Shown: positions 26,486-35,577 of the stretch, piece by piece
Numbering within the stretch: the first letter of the stretch is position 1
Layout of the letters: every line of letters starts with the position of its first letter
Assembly: GCA_048268105.1 (NCBI GenBank)
Contig: JBLWWH010000005.1
Span: forward strand, 62,001-126,000
Source of the DNA: Profundicola sp048268105
Lineage (GTDB): Bacteria > Bacteroidota > Bacteroidia > Flavobacteriales > Weeksellaceae
Direction of reading: 5' to 3'
Length of the DNA: 64,000 nt
The notes under the pieces: generated by a model
The model's input: only the letters and a program-made list of their open reading frames with translations
Databases searched by the model: none
Told to the model about the DNA's origin: nothing
Made by a program: the position numbers and the translations under genes

Positions 26486-29353
26486 ATGAATACCAACGAT
26501 TTTTCACTTCGCCACATTGGAGTTCACGGGGACGACAAAAAACAAATGCTTAATGACTTAGGGCTTGAAAGCCTTGAGCAATTAATGCAGGAAACTTTAC
26601 CGGATTCTATTATCGTAGATAAAGAATTGAACCTACCCGAACCCTTTAGCGAATTGGAGCTTGAAAGACATATGAAGCGTCTTGGTCTTAAAAACAAAAC
26701 CTTTAAGTCTTATATTGGTTTAGGATATTACAACACCATTCTACCTCCAGTAATTCAAAGAAATATATTAGAAAGCCCAGGTTGGTACACCGCCTACACA
26801 CCTTACCAAGCTGAGATTGCACAAGGAAGATTGGAAGCCTTATTAAACTTCCAAACTATGGTTTCAGACCTTACTGCTTTGCCAATTGCAAATGCATCTT
26901 TGTTAGACGAAGCAACTGCTGCAGCTGAGGCCATGCACATGTTCTTGGAATCAAGATCGCGTGATCAGAAAAAATCTGGTGCTAATCAGTTTTTTGTCTC
27001 AGAGGAGGTCTTCCCTCAAACTTTGTCTGTTTTAAGAACCAAAGCAGATGGATTAGACATTGATTTAGTTATAGGAGATCACAGAGAGTTTAGTTTTAGC
27101 GACAAAACTTTTGGTGCCTTATTACAATATCCAGCTAAATACGGAGAAGTTTATGATTATTCAGACTTCTGTGAAGCCGCACACGACGCTGGAGCCAAAG
27201 TTGCTGTTGCTGCAGATATTTTAGCCTTAACTCTACTTAAAGCTCCAGGAGAATTTGGAGCTGATGCTGCTATTGGTAGCACACAAAGATTTGGAATTCC
27301 TATGGGATTCGGTGGTCCACATGCTGCATATCTAGCTTGCACAGAAGATTTCAAAAGACAAATTCCGGGTAGAATCATTGGGGTTTCTCAAGATTCTCAT
27401 GGTAACATGGCTTTGAGAATGGCTTTACAAACGCGAGAGCAGCATATTAAACGAGAAAGAGCCACTTCTAATATTTGTACGGCACAAGTTTTACTAGCTG
27501 TAATGGCGGGAATGTATGCTACTTACCATGGTCCAAAAGGATTAAAGTTTATTGCTGAATCTATTCATCAAAAAGCTTCTCTATTAGAAAAAACCTTAAA
27601 AGACCTGGGTTATACTTTAAACAATAAGCACTTTTTCGATACACTTAGTATCTCTACAAAAGATCTTGAAGTTGAGAGATTAAAAGAGATTGCAGAACTA
27701 CACGAAATTAATTTAAACTTCTACGATCCTACACAAATTAGCATTGCGCTAGACGATTTAGATGCCGCTACTAACGAAGGGTTTAACGATTTAATTCAAG
27801 TATTTTCTAAGTACAAAGGTGTAGAAGCACAAACTGTTACACACACTAATAGCGAAGTTAGAATTTCTAGTTCTGTACAGCGAACTTCTGATTATTTAAC
27901 CCATGAAGTATTTAACTCATATCATACAGAAACGGAGTTAATGCGCTATATCAAAAAATTAGAAAGAAAAGATTTAGCATTAAATCATTCTATGATTCCT
28001 TTGGGAAGTTGTACTATGAAATTGAATGCAGCAGTTGAATTACTTCCTTTAAGCTGGATTGAATTTGGTGGTGTGCATCCATTTGCCCCTCAGACGCAAA
28101 CCAAGGGTTATAGACAAATGATTAAAAATTTAGAAAATTATTTATCTGAAATCACCGGATTTGCTGCCACATCATTACAACCTAACTCAGGAGCACAGGG
28201 TGAATATGCGGGATTAATGACCATTCGTGCTTATTTAATCGATAAAGGAGAAACTCAAAGAAATGTTGCTGTAATTCCAGAGTCGGCACATGGTACCAAT
28301 CCTGCATCTGCTGTTTTGGCTGGAATGAAGGTTGTTGTGGTTAAAAACACAGAGAACGGAGAGTTTGATATGGATGACTTAAAAGCTAAAGTTGAAAAAC
28401 ATAGCAATGAATTGGCTGCTCTGATGGTAACTTATCCTTCCACCTATGGAATGTTCGATCAAAACATTAAAGAAGTAACTGCTTTAATTCACGAGCACGG
28501 CGGACAAGTTTATATGGATGGTGCAAATATGAATGCTCAAGTTGGATTAACAAATCCATTTTATATCGGCGCAGATGTTTGTCACTTGAATTTGCATAAA
28601 ACATTCGCGATTCCACACGGAGGCGGTGGCCCAGGAGTTGGTCCTATTTGTGTTGCTGAACATTTAAAACCATTCCTACCAGGGAATCCACTAATAGAAA
28701 CTGGAGGTGAAAAAGCTTTGGATGCTATTTCATCTGCTCCTTTTGGCTCAGCTTTAATTCACTCTATATCTTATGGTTATATCCGTTTATTGGGTAATAA
28801 AGGCCTAACTTTGAGTACGCAATCAGCGATTTTAAACGCGAACTATATAAAGACTAAATTACAAGAGCACTACCCTATTTTATTCCAAAATGATAAAGGA
28901 AGAGTGGCGCACGAAATGATTTTAGATTGTCGTCCGTTCAAAAAAGCTGGAATCGAGGTATCTGATATCGCAAAGCGTCTTATGGACTATGGTTTTCACG
29001 CTCCTACTGTTTCATTCCCCGTGGCAGGAACATTGATGGTGGAGCCAACCGAAAGTGAGTCTAAAGGCGAGTTAGATAGATTTATTGAGGCTATGATTTC
29101 TATCAAACAAGAAATCGACGAAATAGCTAATGGTAATTATCCTGTGGATAATAACGTATTAGTTAACTCACCACACACGCAAGAATTATTGACTGCTGAC
29201 GAATGGGACAAACCATATACCAGACAAAAAGCTGCATTCCCACTTGATTGGGTAAGATCTAATAAATTCTGGGCGAGCGTTGGACGTGTTGACGATGCCT
29301 ATGGAGACAGAAACTTAATGTGTACTTGTCCTCCGTTGGAAGAATATGTATAA
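26486..29353 (+). CDS. gcvP: Glycine dehydrogenase (decarboxylating), P protein
   Basis: A full-length fused P protein, 955 residues from the ATG at 26486. It decarboxylates glycine with pyridoxal phosphate and passes the aminomethyl group to lipoyl-H protein. Seen: FSLRHIG at the N-terminus, the N-terminal half blocks (YIGLGYYNTILPPVIQRN, TPYQAEIAQGRLEALLNFQT), and in the C-terminal half HLNLHKTFAIPHGGGGPG, where the lysine (about residue 705) binds the cofactor, then EMILDCRPFKK. The frame is open to a TTG at 26477, but the ATG gives the standard start. It partners with gcvT elsewhere in the window. Confidence 0.97.
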   Translation: MNTNDFSLRHIGVHGDDKKQMLNDLGLESLEQLMQETLPDSIIVDKELNLPEPFSELELERHMKRLGLKNKTFKSYIGLGYYNTILPPVIQRNILESPGWYTAYTPYQAEIAQGRLEALLNFQTMVSDLTALPIANASLLDEATAAAEAMHMFLESRSRDQKKSGANQFFVSEEVFPQTLSVLRTKADGLDIDLVIGDHREFSFSDKTFGALLQYPAKYGEVYDYSDFCEAAHDAGAKVAVAADILALTLLKAPGEFGADAAIGSTQRFGIPMGFGGPHAAYLACTEDFKRQIPGRIIGVSQDSHGNMALRMALQTREQHIKRERATSNICTAQVLLAVMAGMYATYHGPKGLKFIAESIHQKASLLEKTLKDLGYTLNNKHFFDTLSISTKDLEVERLKEIAELHEINLNFYDPTQISIALDDLDAATNEGFNDLIQVFSKYKGVEAQTVTHTNSEVRISSSVQRTSDYLTHEVFNSYHTETELMRYIKKLERKDLALNHSMIPLGSCTMKLNAAVELLPLSWIEFGGVHPFAPQTQTKGYRQMIKNLENYLSEITGFAATSLQPNSGAQGEYAGLMTIRAYLIDKGETQRNVAVIPESAHGTNPASAVLAGMKVVVVKNTENGEFDMDDLKAKVEKHSNELAALMVTYPSTYGMFDQNIKEVTALIHEHGGQVYMDGANMNAQVGLTNPFYIGADVCHLNLHKTFAIPHGGGGPGVGPICVAEHLKPFLPGNPLIETGGEKALDAISSAPFGSALIHSISYGYIRLLGNKGLTLSTQSAILNANYIKTKLQEHYPILFQNDKGRVAHEMILDCRPFKKAGIEVSDIAKRLMDYGFHAPTVSFPVAGTLMVEPTESESKGELDRFIEAMISIKQEIDEIANGNYPVDNNVLVNSPHTQELLTADEWDKPYTRQKAAFPLDWVRSNKFWASVGRVDDAYGDRNLMCTCPPLEEYV

Positions 29354-29374
29354 TTAAAATAGTTTATTAAAATC

Positions 29375-29416
29375 AAAAGCGAGTATTTCTTAATTGAAAT
29401 ACTCGCTTTTTTCATA
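29375..29416 (+). terminator. Terminator after gcvP
   Basis: 15-bp perfect stem AAAAGCGAGTATTTC (29375-29389) and its complement at 29396-29410, running into a T tract. The symmetric A and T runs make it potentially bidirectional, serving the thioredoxin gene on the other strand as well. Confidence 0.88.
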
Positions 29417-29453
29417 TAAACATCAAACTAAGTTGACGATATCTGATTGAGAT

Positions 29454-29819
29454 TTATTCTCCTTTAATTTCAAAAACCTGCTCGATTACTTCTTTTAATT
29501 GAGGCTTTGGCAAAGCTCCTTGAACAACTTGTGGCTCTTTGCCATCCGTGTTCATAAACATGATCGTAGGAATACTTCTGATGCCAAACATAGCAGCTAG
29601 CTCTTGTTCTTTTTCTGTATCCACTTTATAAAAGTCAATTTCTCCTTCATATTCTTTACTTAATTCTTCAAAAATAGGAGCTAAAGTTTTGCAAGGTCCA
29701 CACCAGTCAGCATAGAAATCTAAGATTGCTGGTCTATTACCTGCGAACTTCCATTCTTTATTCGTCTCAAAGTTAAATACTTTCTCTTTAAAACTTTCTT
29801 TATTTAATAATTCAGCCAT
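29454..29819 (-). CDS. trxA: Thioredoxin
   Basis: About 121 residues with the thioredoxin fold and the catalytic motif WCGPCK inside ILDFYADWCGPCKTLAPIF. Downstream, GIRSIPTIMF holds the cis-proline. It reduces disulfides in cytoplasmic proteins. I start it at the methionine MAELLNKESFKEKVF (29819); the frame is open six codons further (MLQKYI), but the shorter form fits the family. It lies 75 bases downstream of rsmG on the same strand. No signal peptide or lipobox, so cytoplasmic. Confidence 0.93.
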   Translation of the reverse strand: MAELLNKESFKEKVFNFETNKEWKFAGNRPAILDFYADWCGPCKTLAPIFEELSKEYEGEIDFYKVDTEKEQELAAMFGIRSIPTIMFMNTDGKEPQVVQGALPKPQLKEVIEQVFEIKGE

Positions 29820-29894
29820 AATATACTTTTGAAGCATTTAGGGCAATAGTCTTGCCATAAATCTGAAAGGGTTACTTGGGTTACACAGCACGAA

Positions 29895-30533
29895 TTAAAG
29901 TGGTAAATAAATAACTTTTTTGGTCTCAAAGAAGTCTTCTTCAAAGAATTTAGAGATAGGATACTCGATATGCTGAGGAAAATCTGCCAATTCTTCAGAT
30001 AGATCTCCACCCTTTAGATAAAGGATTCCATTGGGCAAAGTTTGATCTTTATGTGGTTGTTTATGGACTTTTTGTCGTACCCAAGCAACAAATTGTGGCA
30101 TTTGTGTCACGGCACGACTCACGATAAAGTGATATTTTGATTTTAATTTCTCCGCACGTACTTGTTCTGCAAATACATTTTCTAAATCCATTTCTATAGC
30201 AATGTCTTGAACGACTCCAATTTTCTTACCGATAGAATCCACCAAATGAAATTCGGTATCTGGAAACATGATCGCTAAGGGAATCCCTGGAAATCCACCA
30301 CCTGTTCCTACATCTAAAACTTGTTGTCCTGGTAAAAACTTTTGAACCTTTGCAATTGCCAAAGAATGTAGCACATGACGAAGATAAAGCTCATTAATAT
30401 CTTTTCGCGAGATTACATTGATCTGTTCATTCCAGTCCAAATATAAATCTTCTAACATGGCAAATTGCTTTTGTTGAATTGGCTCCAGATCTGGAAAATA
30501 CTTTAAAATTAAATCAGTGTTCATCATGCGCAT
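29895..30533 (-). CDS. rsmG: 16S rRNA (guanine527-N7)-methyltransferase
   Basis: A 212-residue SAM-dependent methyltransferase acting on the 530 loop of 16S rRNA. Seen: INVISRKDINELYLRHVLHS near residue 37, the SAM-binding motif VLDVGTGGGFPGIPLAIMFP near residue 70, the VDSIGKKIGVVQ segment, and FIVSRAVTQMPQFVAWV near residue 130. The length is usual. It precedes trxA on the minus strand. Loss of the enzyme typically gives low-level streptomycin resistance, by family knowledge. Confidence 0.94.
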   Translation of the reverse strand: MRMMNTDLILKYFPDLEPIQQKQFAMLEDLYLDWNEQINVISRKDINELYLRHVLHSLAIAKVQKFLPGQQVLDVGTGGGFPGIPLAIMFPDTEFHLVDSIGKKIGVVQDIAIEMDLENVFAEQVRAEKLKSKYHFIVSRAVTQMPQFVAWVRQKVHKQPHKDQTLPNGILYLKGGDLSEELADFPQHIEYPISKFFEEDFFETKKVIYLPL

Positions 30534-30644
30534 TAATTTGAAAGCACAAAACTAATGCTTTCTTATGTTTTAATTAAATATTATTGATTGTATAGCTTTC
30601 AATCATTATTTTCTATTTTTTTCATAGGGCATTGAATGCTAGGA

Positions 30645-30686
30645 ATAAAAAAAATGCATTATCAAGGCCAACCTTGGTAATGCATT
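30645..30686 (-). terminator. Terminator after adk
   Basis: Minus-strand hairpin with arms AATGCATTACCAAGG and CCTTGATAATGCATT (one mismatch) followed by a run of eight T residues. It lies 24 bases past the adk stop codon. Confidence 0.8.
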
Positions 30687-30709
30687 AATATTTAAAATTT
30701 AATAAAGCT

Positions 30710-31285
30710 TTATAGCTTTTCGATTTCTTCTACTAATCTTTCTGTGATTTCGTTTATTTCACCCACACCATCAATTTCTATCCACTTATCTTGTGAACGA
30801 TAATGTTTGGAAACTTCGTCGGTTTTTTTGTAGTACTCTTTGATTCGGTTTCTAATGATTTCCTCGCTTGCATCATCTACTCTACCACTAGTTTTACCAC
30901 GCTCTAGAATGCGTTCCACTAAGATTTCATCTTCCACCATTAAAGACAGACATATATCTACTTCTCTATCCAAAACCTCTTTTAGCAAACCATCTAAAGC
31001 TTCTGCCTGTGAGGTAGTTCGAGGATATCCATCAAAAATAAGTCCTTGGGCATTTTTGTTTTTGATAACCTCTTCTTTCAACATTTGGGTAGTGACTTCG
31101 TCCGGCACCAAATGTCCCTTGTCCATGTAAGTTTTAGCTAATTGACCTAATTCAGTTTCATTTTTAATGTTGAATCTGAACATATCACCTGTAGACAATT
31201 GAACCCAGTTATATTTATCAACCAAGTTTTGGGCTTGCGTACCTTTACCACTACCTGGAGGTCCGAAAAGAACTATATTTTTCAT
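30710..31285 (-). CDS. adk: Adenylate kinase
   Basis: About 191 residues from the methionine of MKNIVLFGPPGSGKGTQ. It interconverts ATP + AMP and 2 ADP. The P-loop GPPGSGKG, the AMP-binding STGDMFR, LIFDGYPRT, and the lid arginines RGKTSGRVDDA are present; the lid is the short type without a zinc-binding insert. The frame remains open nine codons upstream (31312), but the P-loop should lie at the extreme N-terminus, so the shorter form is preferred. It follows hpt at a 65-base gap. Confidence 0.95.
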   Translation of the reverse strand: MKNIVLFGPPGSGKGTQAQNLVDKYNWVQLSTGDMFRFNIKNETELGQLAKTYMDKGHLVPDEVTTQMLKEEVIKNKNAQGLIFDGYPRTTSQAEALDGLLKEVLDREVDICLSLMVEDEILVERILERGKTSGRVDDASEEIIRNRIKEYYKKTDEVSKHYRSQDKWIEIDGVGEINEITERLVEEIEKL

Positions 31286-31350
31286 GTAAATTTTATTGTG
31301 AGAAAATTTCAAGCGCTCAAAATACGCAGAAAGTTTTATTTATTATTGAT

Positions 31351-31899
31351 TTATAAGTCTGAATCTCCTTTAATCTGATAAATATCAGGCAAATTCCTTC
31401 CTAAACCATCATAATCTAAACCATAACCAACTACAAATTTATCTGGAATAGACATAGCAATATAATCGATGTTCAAGTCCTTTTTGTAGGCATCGGGTTT
31501 ATATAATAAGGTAGCAATCTTTAGGCTCTTCACTGGTTTTTTAGAAATAGTATTATACAAAGCTTCTAAAGTATTACCAGTATCCACTATATCTTCCATA
31601 ATCACCACATGGCGATTTGTAATATCCATTGGAATATCCATTAACTGACGAACTTTACCGGTTGATTCCTTTCCTTCATAAGATTTCATTTGAAGAAATG
31701 ATATTTCGCAATCTCCTCTATATTGTTTTAGAAAATCACTCATAAACATAACAACACCGTTCAAAACTCCGACAAAAATTGGGATTTCACCTTTATATTC
31801 TTGGTGAATGGTATTCGCCATCATTTTGATGCCATGCTCCAACTCTTCGAAAGTAATATATGGTATAAATGTATCCCCGTGGATTTTGATTTCGTCCAT
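31351..31899 (-). CDS. hpt: Hypoxanthine phosphoribosyltransferase
   Basis: A 182-residue purine salvage enzyme that makes IMP (and probably GMP) from the base and PRPP. The PRPP-binding loop VVIMEDIVDTGNTLEAL near residue 97 is diagnostic. VGVLNGVVMFMSDFL and the C-terminal VGYGLDYDGLGRNLPDIYQI complete the family pattern. It is followed by adk on the same strand, so two purine nucleotide enzymes are paired. Confidence 0.93.
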   Translation of the reverse strand: MDEIKIHGDTFIPYITFEELEHGIKMMANTIHQEYKGEIPIFVGVLNGVVMFMSDFLKQYRGDCEISFLQMKSYEGKESTGKVRQLMDIPMDITNRHVVIMEDIVDTGNTLEALYNTISKKPVKSLKIATLLYKPDAYKKDLNIDYIAMSIPDKFVVGYGLDYDGLGRNLPDIYQIKGDSDL

Positions 31900-32286
31900 G
31901 TCTTTAAATTTAGGTGTGAAAAATACGGCTTTTTATTAAATATATTTTAACTCTTGGGCCTTAAGTCCTCAAAATTTCTTTGATATTATCTAATATGATA
32001 GTAAACTCCCGAACTTATATTCTTAATTAAGCAACAAAAATATGTTGAAAAATACTTTTTCAACCTATGATTTATCAAAAAATTCATAAAATTTAGCCAA
32101 AATATAGCTGATTTATTTAATTATTTACAATTATATGGTTAATTCTATTTTGTTTGTCGTATGTTTGCACCCGTTTTACAGAAAGAAGCAGTTTGCAGTT
32201 TTTTTATCTCAATGATTTAAATTTTGTGATTAGGAGTTAGAATCGAACTTCGTGGCAACTTTCTGCCAATTACAAAAAAATAAATT
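31900..32286. other. Intergenic region with the long leader of the helicase gene
   Basis: 387 bases without a gene, between divergent hpt and the DEAD-box helicase. It contains a perfect -7 box TATGTTTG at 32160-32167, implying a helicase leader of about 115 bases. Within that leader CAGAAAG (32179-32185) can pair with CTTTCTG (32259-32265), 20 bases ahead of the ATG. Nothing else is recognised in the first 250 bases. Confidence 0.55.
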
Positions 32287-33573
32287 ATGAGTCAAAGAGA
32301 CAATGGAAGAAGAGATTCTTCCCAAAGAAGTGGACGTCCAAGTTTTTCTAAAAATTTCGGATCCAAAAATTCAAATAGATCAGGCGGAAGACCTAGCGGA
32401 GGCGGAGGACGTCGTAGAAGACCAGGAGGCGGAGGCTCTAGAGGTCGCAAATTCAAAAGACTTAACTTACCACCAGAAAGTTTTATGCACACAGGAGTAG
32501 CTTTGAAAGAAGTGAAATATGATGCGCCAAGACCTTATAGTGAGTTTCCTTTACATGAAGATTTAGCTAAAAATATTCAAAACCTAGGTTGGGAAAATCC
32601 AACGGAGATTCAAGATAAAACTTTTGAAGCGATTACAGAATTACGTGATGTATTAGGTATTGCCAATACGGGAACGGGTAAAACGGGTGCTTTTTTAATT
32701 CCATTAGTGAACGCTATGCTACAATCAGAAGATGATTTCTCTGCTTTAGTTATGGTTCCTACAAGAGAATTAGCTGAACAAGTAGAAAATGAATTTAGAA
32801 TATTAGCTAAAGGATTACAATTATACGCAGCTTGCTTTATTGGAGGTACAAGTGTTGATAGAGATGTAAGAAAACTTCAGAAACCTTTCCATTTTGTGAT
32901 TGGTACACCAGGTAGATTAGTCGATCTTAACAAAAGAAAAGCTTTAAATTTTGAGCATTTCTCAGTTTTAATCTTAGATGAATTTGACCGCATGTTGGAC
33001 ATGGGATTCAGCCAAGATGTAAACTTTGTAACCGACCAAATGGAATCTAGAGATCAAACTTTATTATTCTCTGCAACTTTAGATAAAAAGCAACATGGTT
33101 TAATTGATGCGATATTAACAGATCCTATTAAAGTTCAAATTACAGACGGAACCAAGACTGCTGAACATATCGATCAAGATGTTGTATTTGCTCATCACAA
33201 AGACAAGTTTAATGTATTGTTGAAAATGTTGCAAGAAGAAGATTTCGATAAAGTTTTAGTTTTTGCTGAGACAAAGCGTCGTGTAGCTGGGTTAACAGAA
33301 CAATTGAAAAAATCTAGATTTAAAGTTGATGAAATTCATGGTGATAAATCACAGAATTACAGAAAACATGCATTGCGTGATTTTAAAAGAGGTAAAACTC
33401 AGATTCTAGTGGCGACAGACGTTGCAGCGCGTGGATTAGATATTTCTGATGTTACGCACGTAATTAACTACGAAGTACCACAAGATTACGAAACTTATAT
33501 CCACCGTATCGGTAGAACCGGTAGAGCAGGTAAAAAAGGTAAAGCATTTACTTTTATGGATAAACAATCATAA
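32287..33573 (+). CDS. DEAD-box family RNA helicase with DEFD motif
   Basis: A 428-residue RNA helicase. Residues 1-57 are a low-complexity Arg/Gly/Ser tail (GGGGRRRRPGGGGSRGRKF), a typical RNA-binding extension, unusually placed at the N-terminus. The core follows: the Q-motif region WENPTEIQDKTF, ANTGTGKTGAF (motif I), PTRELAEQ, GTPGRL, LILDEFDRMLDMGF (motif II, DEFD instead of DEAD), FSATL, ATDVAARGLDIS and HRIGRTGRAGK. It probably unwinds structured RNA in ribosome assembly or mRNA turnover, and the long leader suggests cold or stress regulation. It is monocistronic. Confidence 0.92.
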   Translation: MSQRDNGRRDSSQRSGRPSFSKNFGSKNSNRSGGRPSGGGGRRRRPGGGGSRGRKFKRLNLPPESFMHTGVALKEVKYDAPRPYSEFPLHEDLAKNIQNLGWENPTEIQDKTFEAITELRDVLGIANTGTGKTGAFLIPLVNAMLQSEDDFSALVMVPTRELAEQVENEFRILAKGLQLYAACFIGGTSVDRDVRKLQKPFHFVIGTPGRLVDLNKRKALNFEHFSVLILDEFDRMLDMGFSQDVNFVTDQMESRDQTLLFSATLDKKQHGLIDAILTDPIKVQITDGTKTAEHIDQDVVFAHHKDKFNVLLKMLQEEDFDKVLVFAETKRRVAGLTEQLKKSRFKVDEIHGDKSQNYRKHALRDFKRGKTQILVATDVAARGLDISDVTHVINYEVPQDYETYIHRIGRTGRAGKKGKAFTFMDKQS

Positions 33574-33612
33574 ATTAATGACTCTCCTATAAAGAGAAAT
33601 TAAAGATAATCT

Positions 33613-33668
33613 AAACGGTTTGGTTTGATGAGATTCGATAAGAATTGATTTAAATTAAACCGTTTTTT
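33613..33668 (+). terminator. Terminator after the RNA helicase gene
   Basis: Stem AAACGGTTTGGTTT (33613-33626) pairs with AAATTAAACCGTTT (33652-33665) using two G-U pairs, followed by further T residues. The loop is long, about 25 bases. Confidence 0.7.
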
Positions 33669-33721
33669 AGTTAAAGCTGAAACCTCCAAATGCTATTCTG
33701 GTACTAAAACTGGTTTATAAC

Positions 33722-33765
33722 AAAAAGCTGTGATCCCAATTATAATATCACAGCTTTTAAATTAT
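33722..33765 (-). terminator. Terminator after the gamma-glutamyltransferase gene
   Basis: 12-bp perfect stem AAAAGCTGTGAT (33723-33734) and ATCACAGCTTTT (33747-33758), 20 bases beyond the minus-strand stop codon. The arms end in A/T runs, so it could act in both directions. Confidence 0.75.
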
Positions 33766-33777
33766 TTTAAAGTCTTT

Positions 33778-35475
33778 TTAATAACTCGAAACAGAATCAT
33801 CTCCTCTTGGGTCTGCCCCACCTTCTAATCCGCCACTTTCGTTTCTATAAATGGCGTCCATTTTTCCTAAAATTACATTATCTCTTTCAGCAATGATATA
33901 GCCCATCTTTTTCAATTCTGTAATAATCTCTTCTGAAAACCCATCTGGTTCCATCATGATTTCGTCTGGCAACCACTGATGATGAAATCTAGGGGCAGCA
34001 ACTGCCTCATCAATCGACATATCAAAAATGGTTTTATTCAAAATAGTTTGCAATACCGTTGTGATAATCGTTGAACCCCCTGGTGTTCCTAATACTAAAT
34101 ATAATTCATCTTCTTTCGTAACAATCGTTGGCGTCATCGAACTTAGCATTCGTTTCTCTGGCTCAATTTTATTTGCCTCACCACCTACTAAGCCAAACAT
34201 ATTAGGAAAACCTGGTTTTGCACTAAAATCATCCATTTCATTATTAAAGAAAAACCCAAGATCATTACTGTACAATTTGCTTCCATAAGCTCCATTAATG
34301 GTTGTAGTAACGGCAATAGCATTTCCTTCATCATCCACAATCGAATAATGCGTCGTTTCATCACTCTCATTCCAACTTATGTTTCCGTGGGTAATATCTG
34401 CAGAAGAAGTTGCTTTAGTTGGAAAATAAAGCTTCATTCGCTCCATCAAATAATTCTCGTTCATCATTTGATCAATTGGAACTTTCACATAATCAGGATC
34501 ACCTAGATGATGCGCTCTATCTGCGTAAGCCCTACGTTCGATTTCTGTGATTAATTGCACATACTCTGTACTATTGTGATGCATACTATCGATAGGATAA
34601 TGCTCTAAAGTTTTTAAAATTTGCCCTAAAACAATCCCTCCACTACTCGGTGGACCCATGGTATATACTTTAAAATCTTTAAATGTAAAGTCAATTGGCT
34701 TTCTCCATACTGGTTTATATGCTTTCATATCATCCATCGTGATGATACCACCATTATCTTGAATAAAATCTACCATTCTCTGCGCTATATCTCCTTCATA
34801 GAAGTCTCTCCCATTCGACTTTTGGATAGCTTTTAATGTTTCTGCTAATTGAGGTTGTTTAATGGTATCTCCTTCTTTCCAAACTTTATCAAATAAGATT
34901 TTCTCTTTATTCACTTGGGTAAATAAAGATTGAGAAGCATTCAGCATTCCGGCTTGTTTTTCTGTAACTTCGAACCCATTGATTGCTAAATCAATGGCTG
35001 GCTGAACTACATCGCCCCAGCGTAATTTTCCGAATTCTTTATGCGCCTCAAACATTCCCGCCACAGTTCCTGGAACCCCAACGGCCAATGCTCCATCTGT
35101 ACTTAAACCTGGAATCAGTTCTCCATTTTCGTCTTGGTACATTTTTTCGGTAGCCGCTTTAGGTGCTTTTTCACGATAGTCTAAACTACCAACCTCGCCG
35201 GTATTTAATCTATAAACCATAAATCCACCACCACCAACATTTCCCGCAAACGGAAAACATACGGCTAATGCCATATCGGTAGCTACCATGGCATCAAAGG
35301 CGTTTCCACCTTTTCTCATGATTTCAATTCCAATATCAGAAGCCTCTTTTCGCGCGGAAACCACCATCGCTTTCTTCTCATCATACATTACTTCATAAGA
35401 AGTGTCAGTTGATTTAACCTCCTGTTTACAAGCAAGAAACGAGATAATAGATAAAATTAAAAAGGAATTTCTCAT
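33778..35475 (-). CDS. ggt: Gamma-glutamyltransferase, lipoprotein form
   Basis: A 565-residue Ntn hydrolase. It removes gamma-glutamyl groups from glutathione and related peptides in the periplasm. The lipoprotein signal MRNSFLILSIISFLAC gives a cysteine at residue 16, so the enzyme is membrane-anchored. Seen: MVVSARKEASDIGIEIMRKG, GNVGGGGFMVYR near residue 80, and the self-cleavage site SDETTHYSIVD near residue 374, whose second threonine becomes the N-terminal nucleophile. GTPGGSTIITTVLQ follows. The start and length are typical. It lies 102 bases downstream of the S9 peptidase gene on the same strand. Confidence 0.95.
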   Translation of the reverse strand: MRNSFLILSIISFLACKQEVKSTDTSYEVMYDEKKAMVVSARKEASDIGIEIMRKGGNAFDAMVATDMALAVCFPFAGNVGGGGFMVYRLNTGEVGSLDYREKAPKAATEKMYQDENGELIPGLSTDGALAVGVPGTVAGMFEAHKEFGKLRWGDVVQPAIDLAINGFEVTEKQAGMLNASQSLFTQVNKEKILFDKVWKEGDTIKQPQLAETLKAIQKSNGRDFYEGDIAQRMVDFIQDNGGIITMDDMKAYKPVWRKPIDFTFKDFKVYTMGPPSSGGIVLGQILKTLEHYPIDSMHHNSTEYVQLITEIERRAYADRAHHLGDPDYVKVPIDQMMNENYLMERMKLYFPTKATSSADITHGNISWNESDETTHYSIVDDEGNAIAVTTTINGAYGSKLYSNDLGFFFNNEMDDFSAKPGFPNMFGLVGGEANKIEPEKRMLSSMTPTIVTKEDELYLVLGTPGGSTIITTVLQTILNKTIFDMSIDEAVAAPRFHHQWLPDEIMMEPDGFSEEIITELKKMGYIIAERDNVILGKMDAIYRNESGGLEGGADPRGDDSVSSY

Positions 35476-35577
35476 AGATCAATGTTATTTATGCCTTAAA
35501 AATACAAAATTGTACCTTATAAAAACTTCGGTCTAACTTATTATCAAAGGAAAGTGGTAATTATTATTATTTAAAAT

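Noticed and set aside
29804..30010. 68-codon minus-strand frame across the end of rsmG
   Set aside because: It overlaps rsmG in another frame, has no family features, and the two cysteine pairs look accidental.
32292..32500. Proline-rich and acidic frames opposite and beside the helicase N-terminus
   Set aside because: These arise from the Arg/Gly-coding low-complexity DNA; the helicase frame is clearly the coding one.
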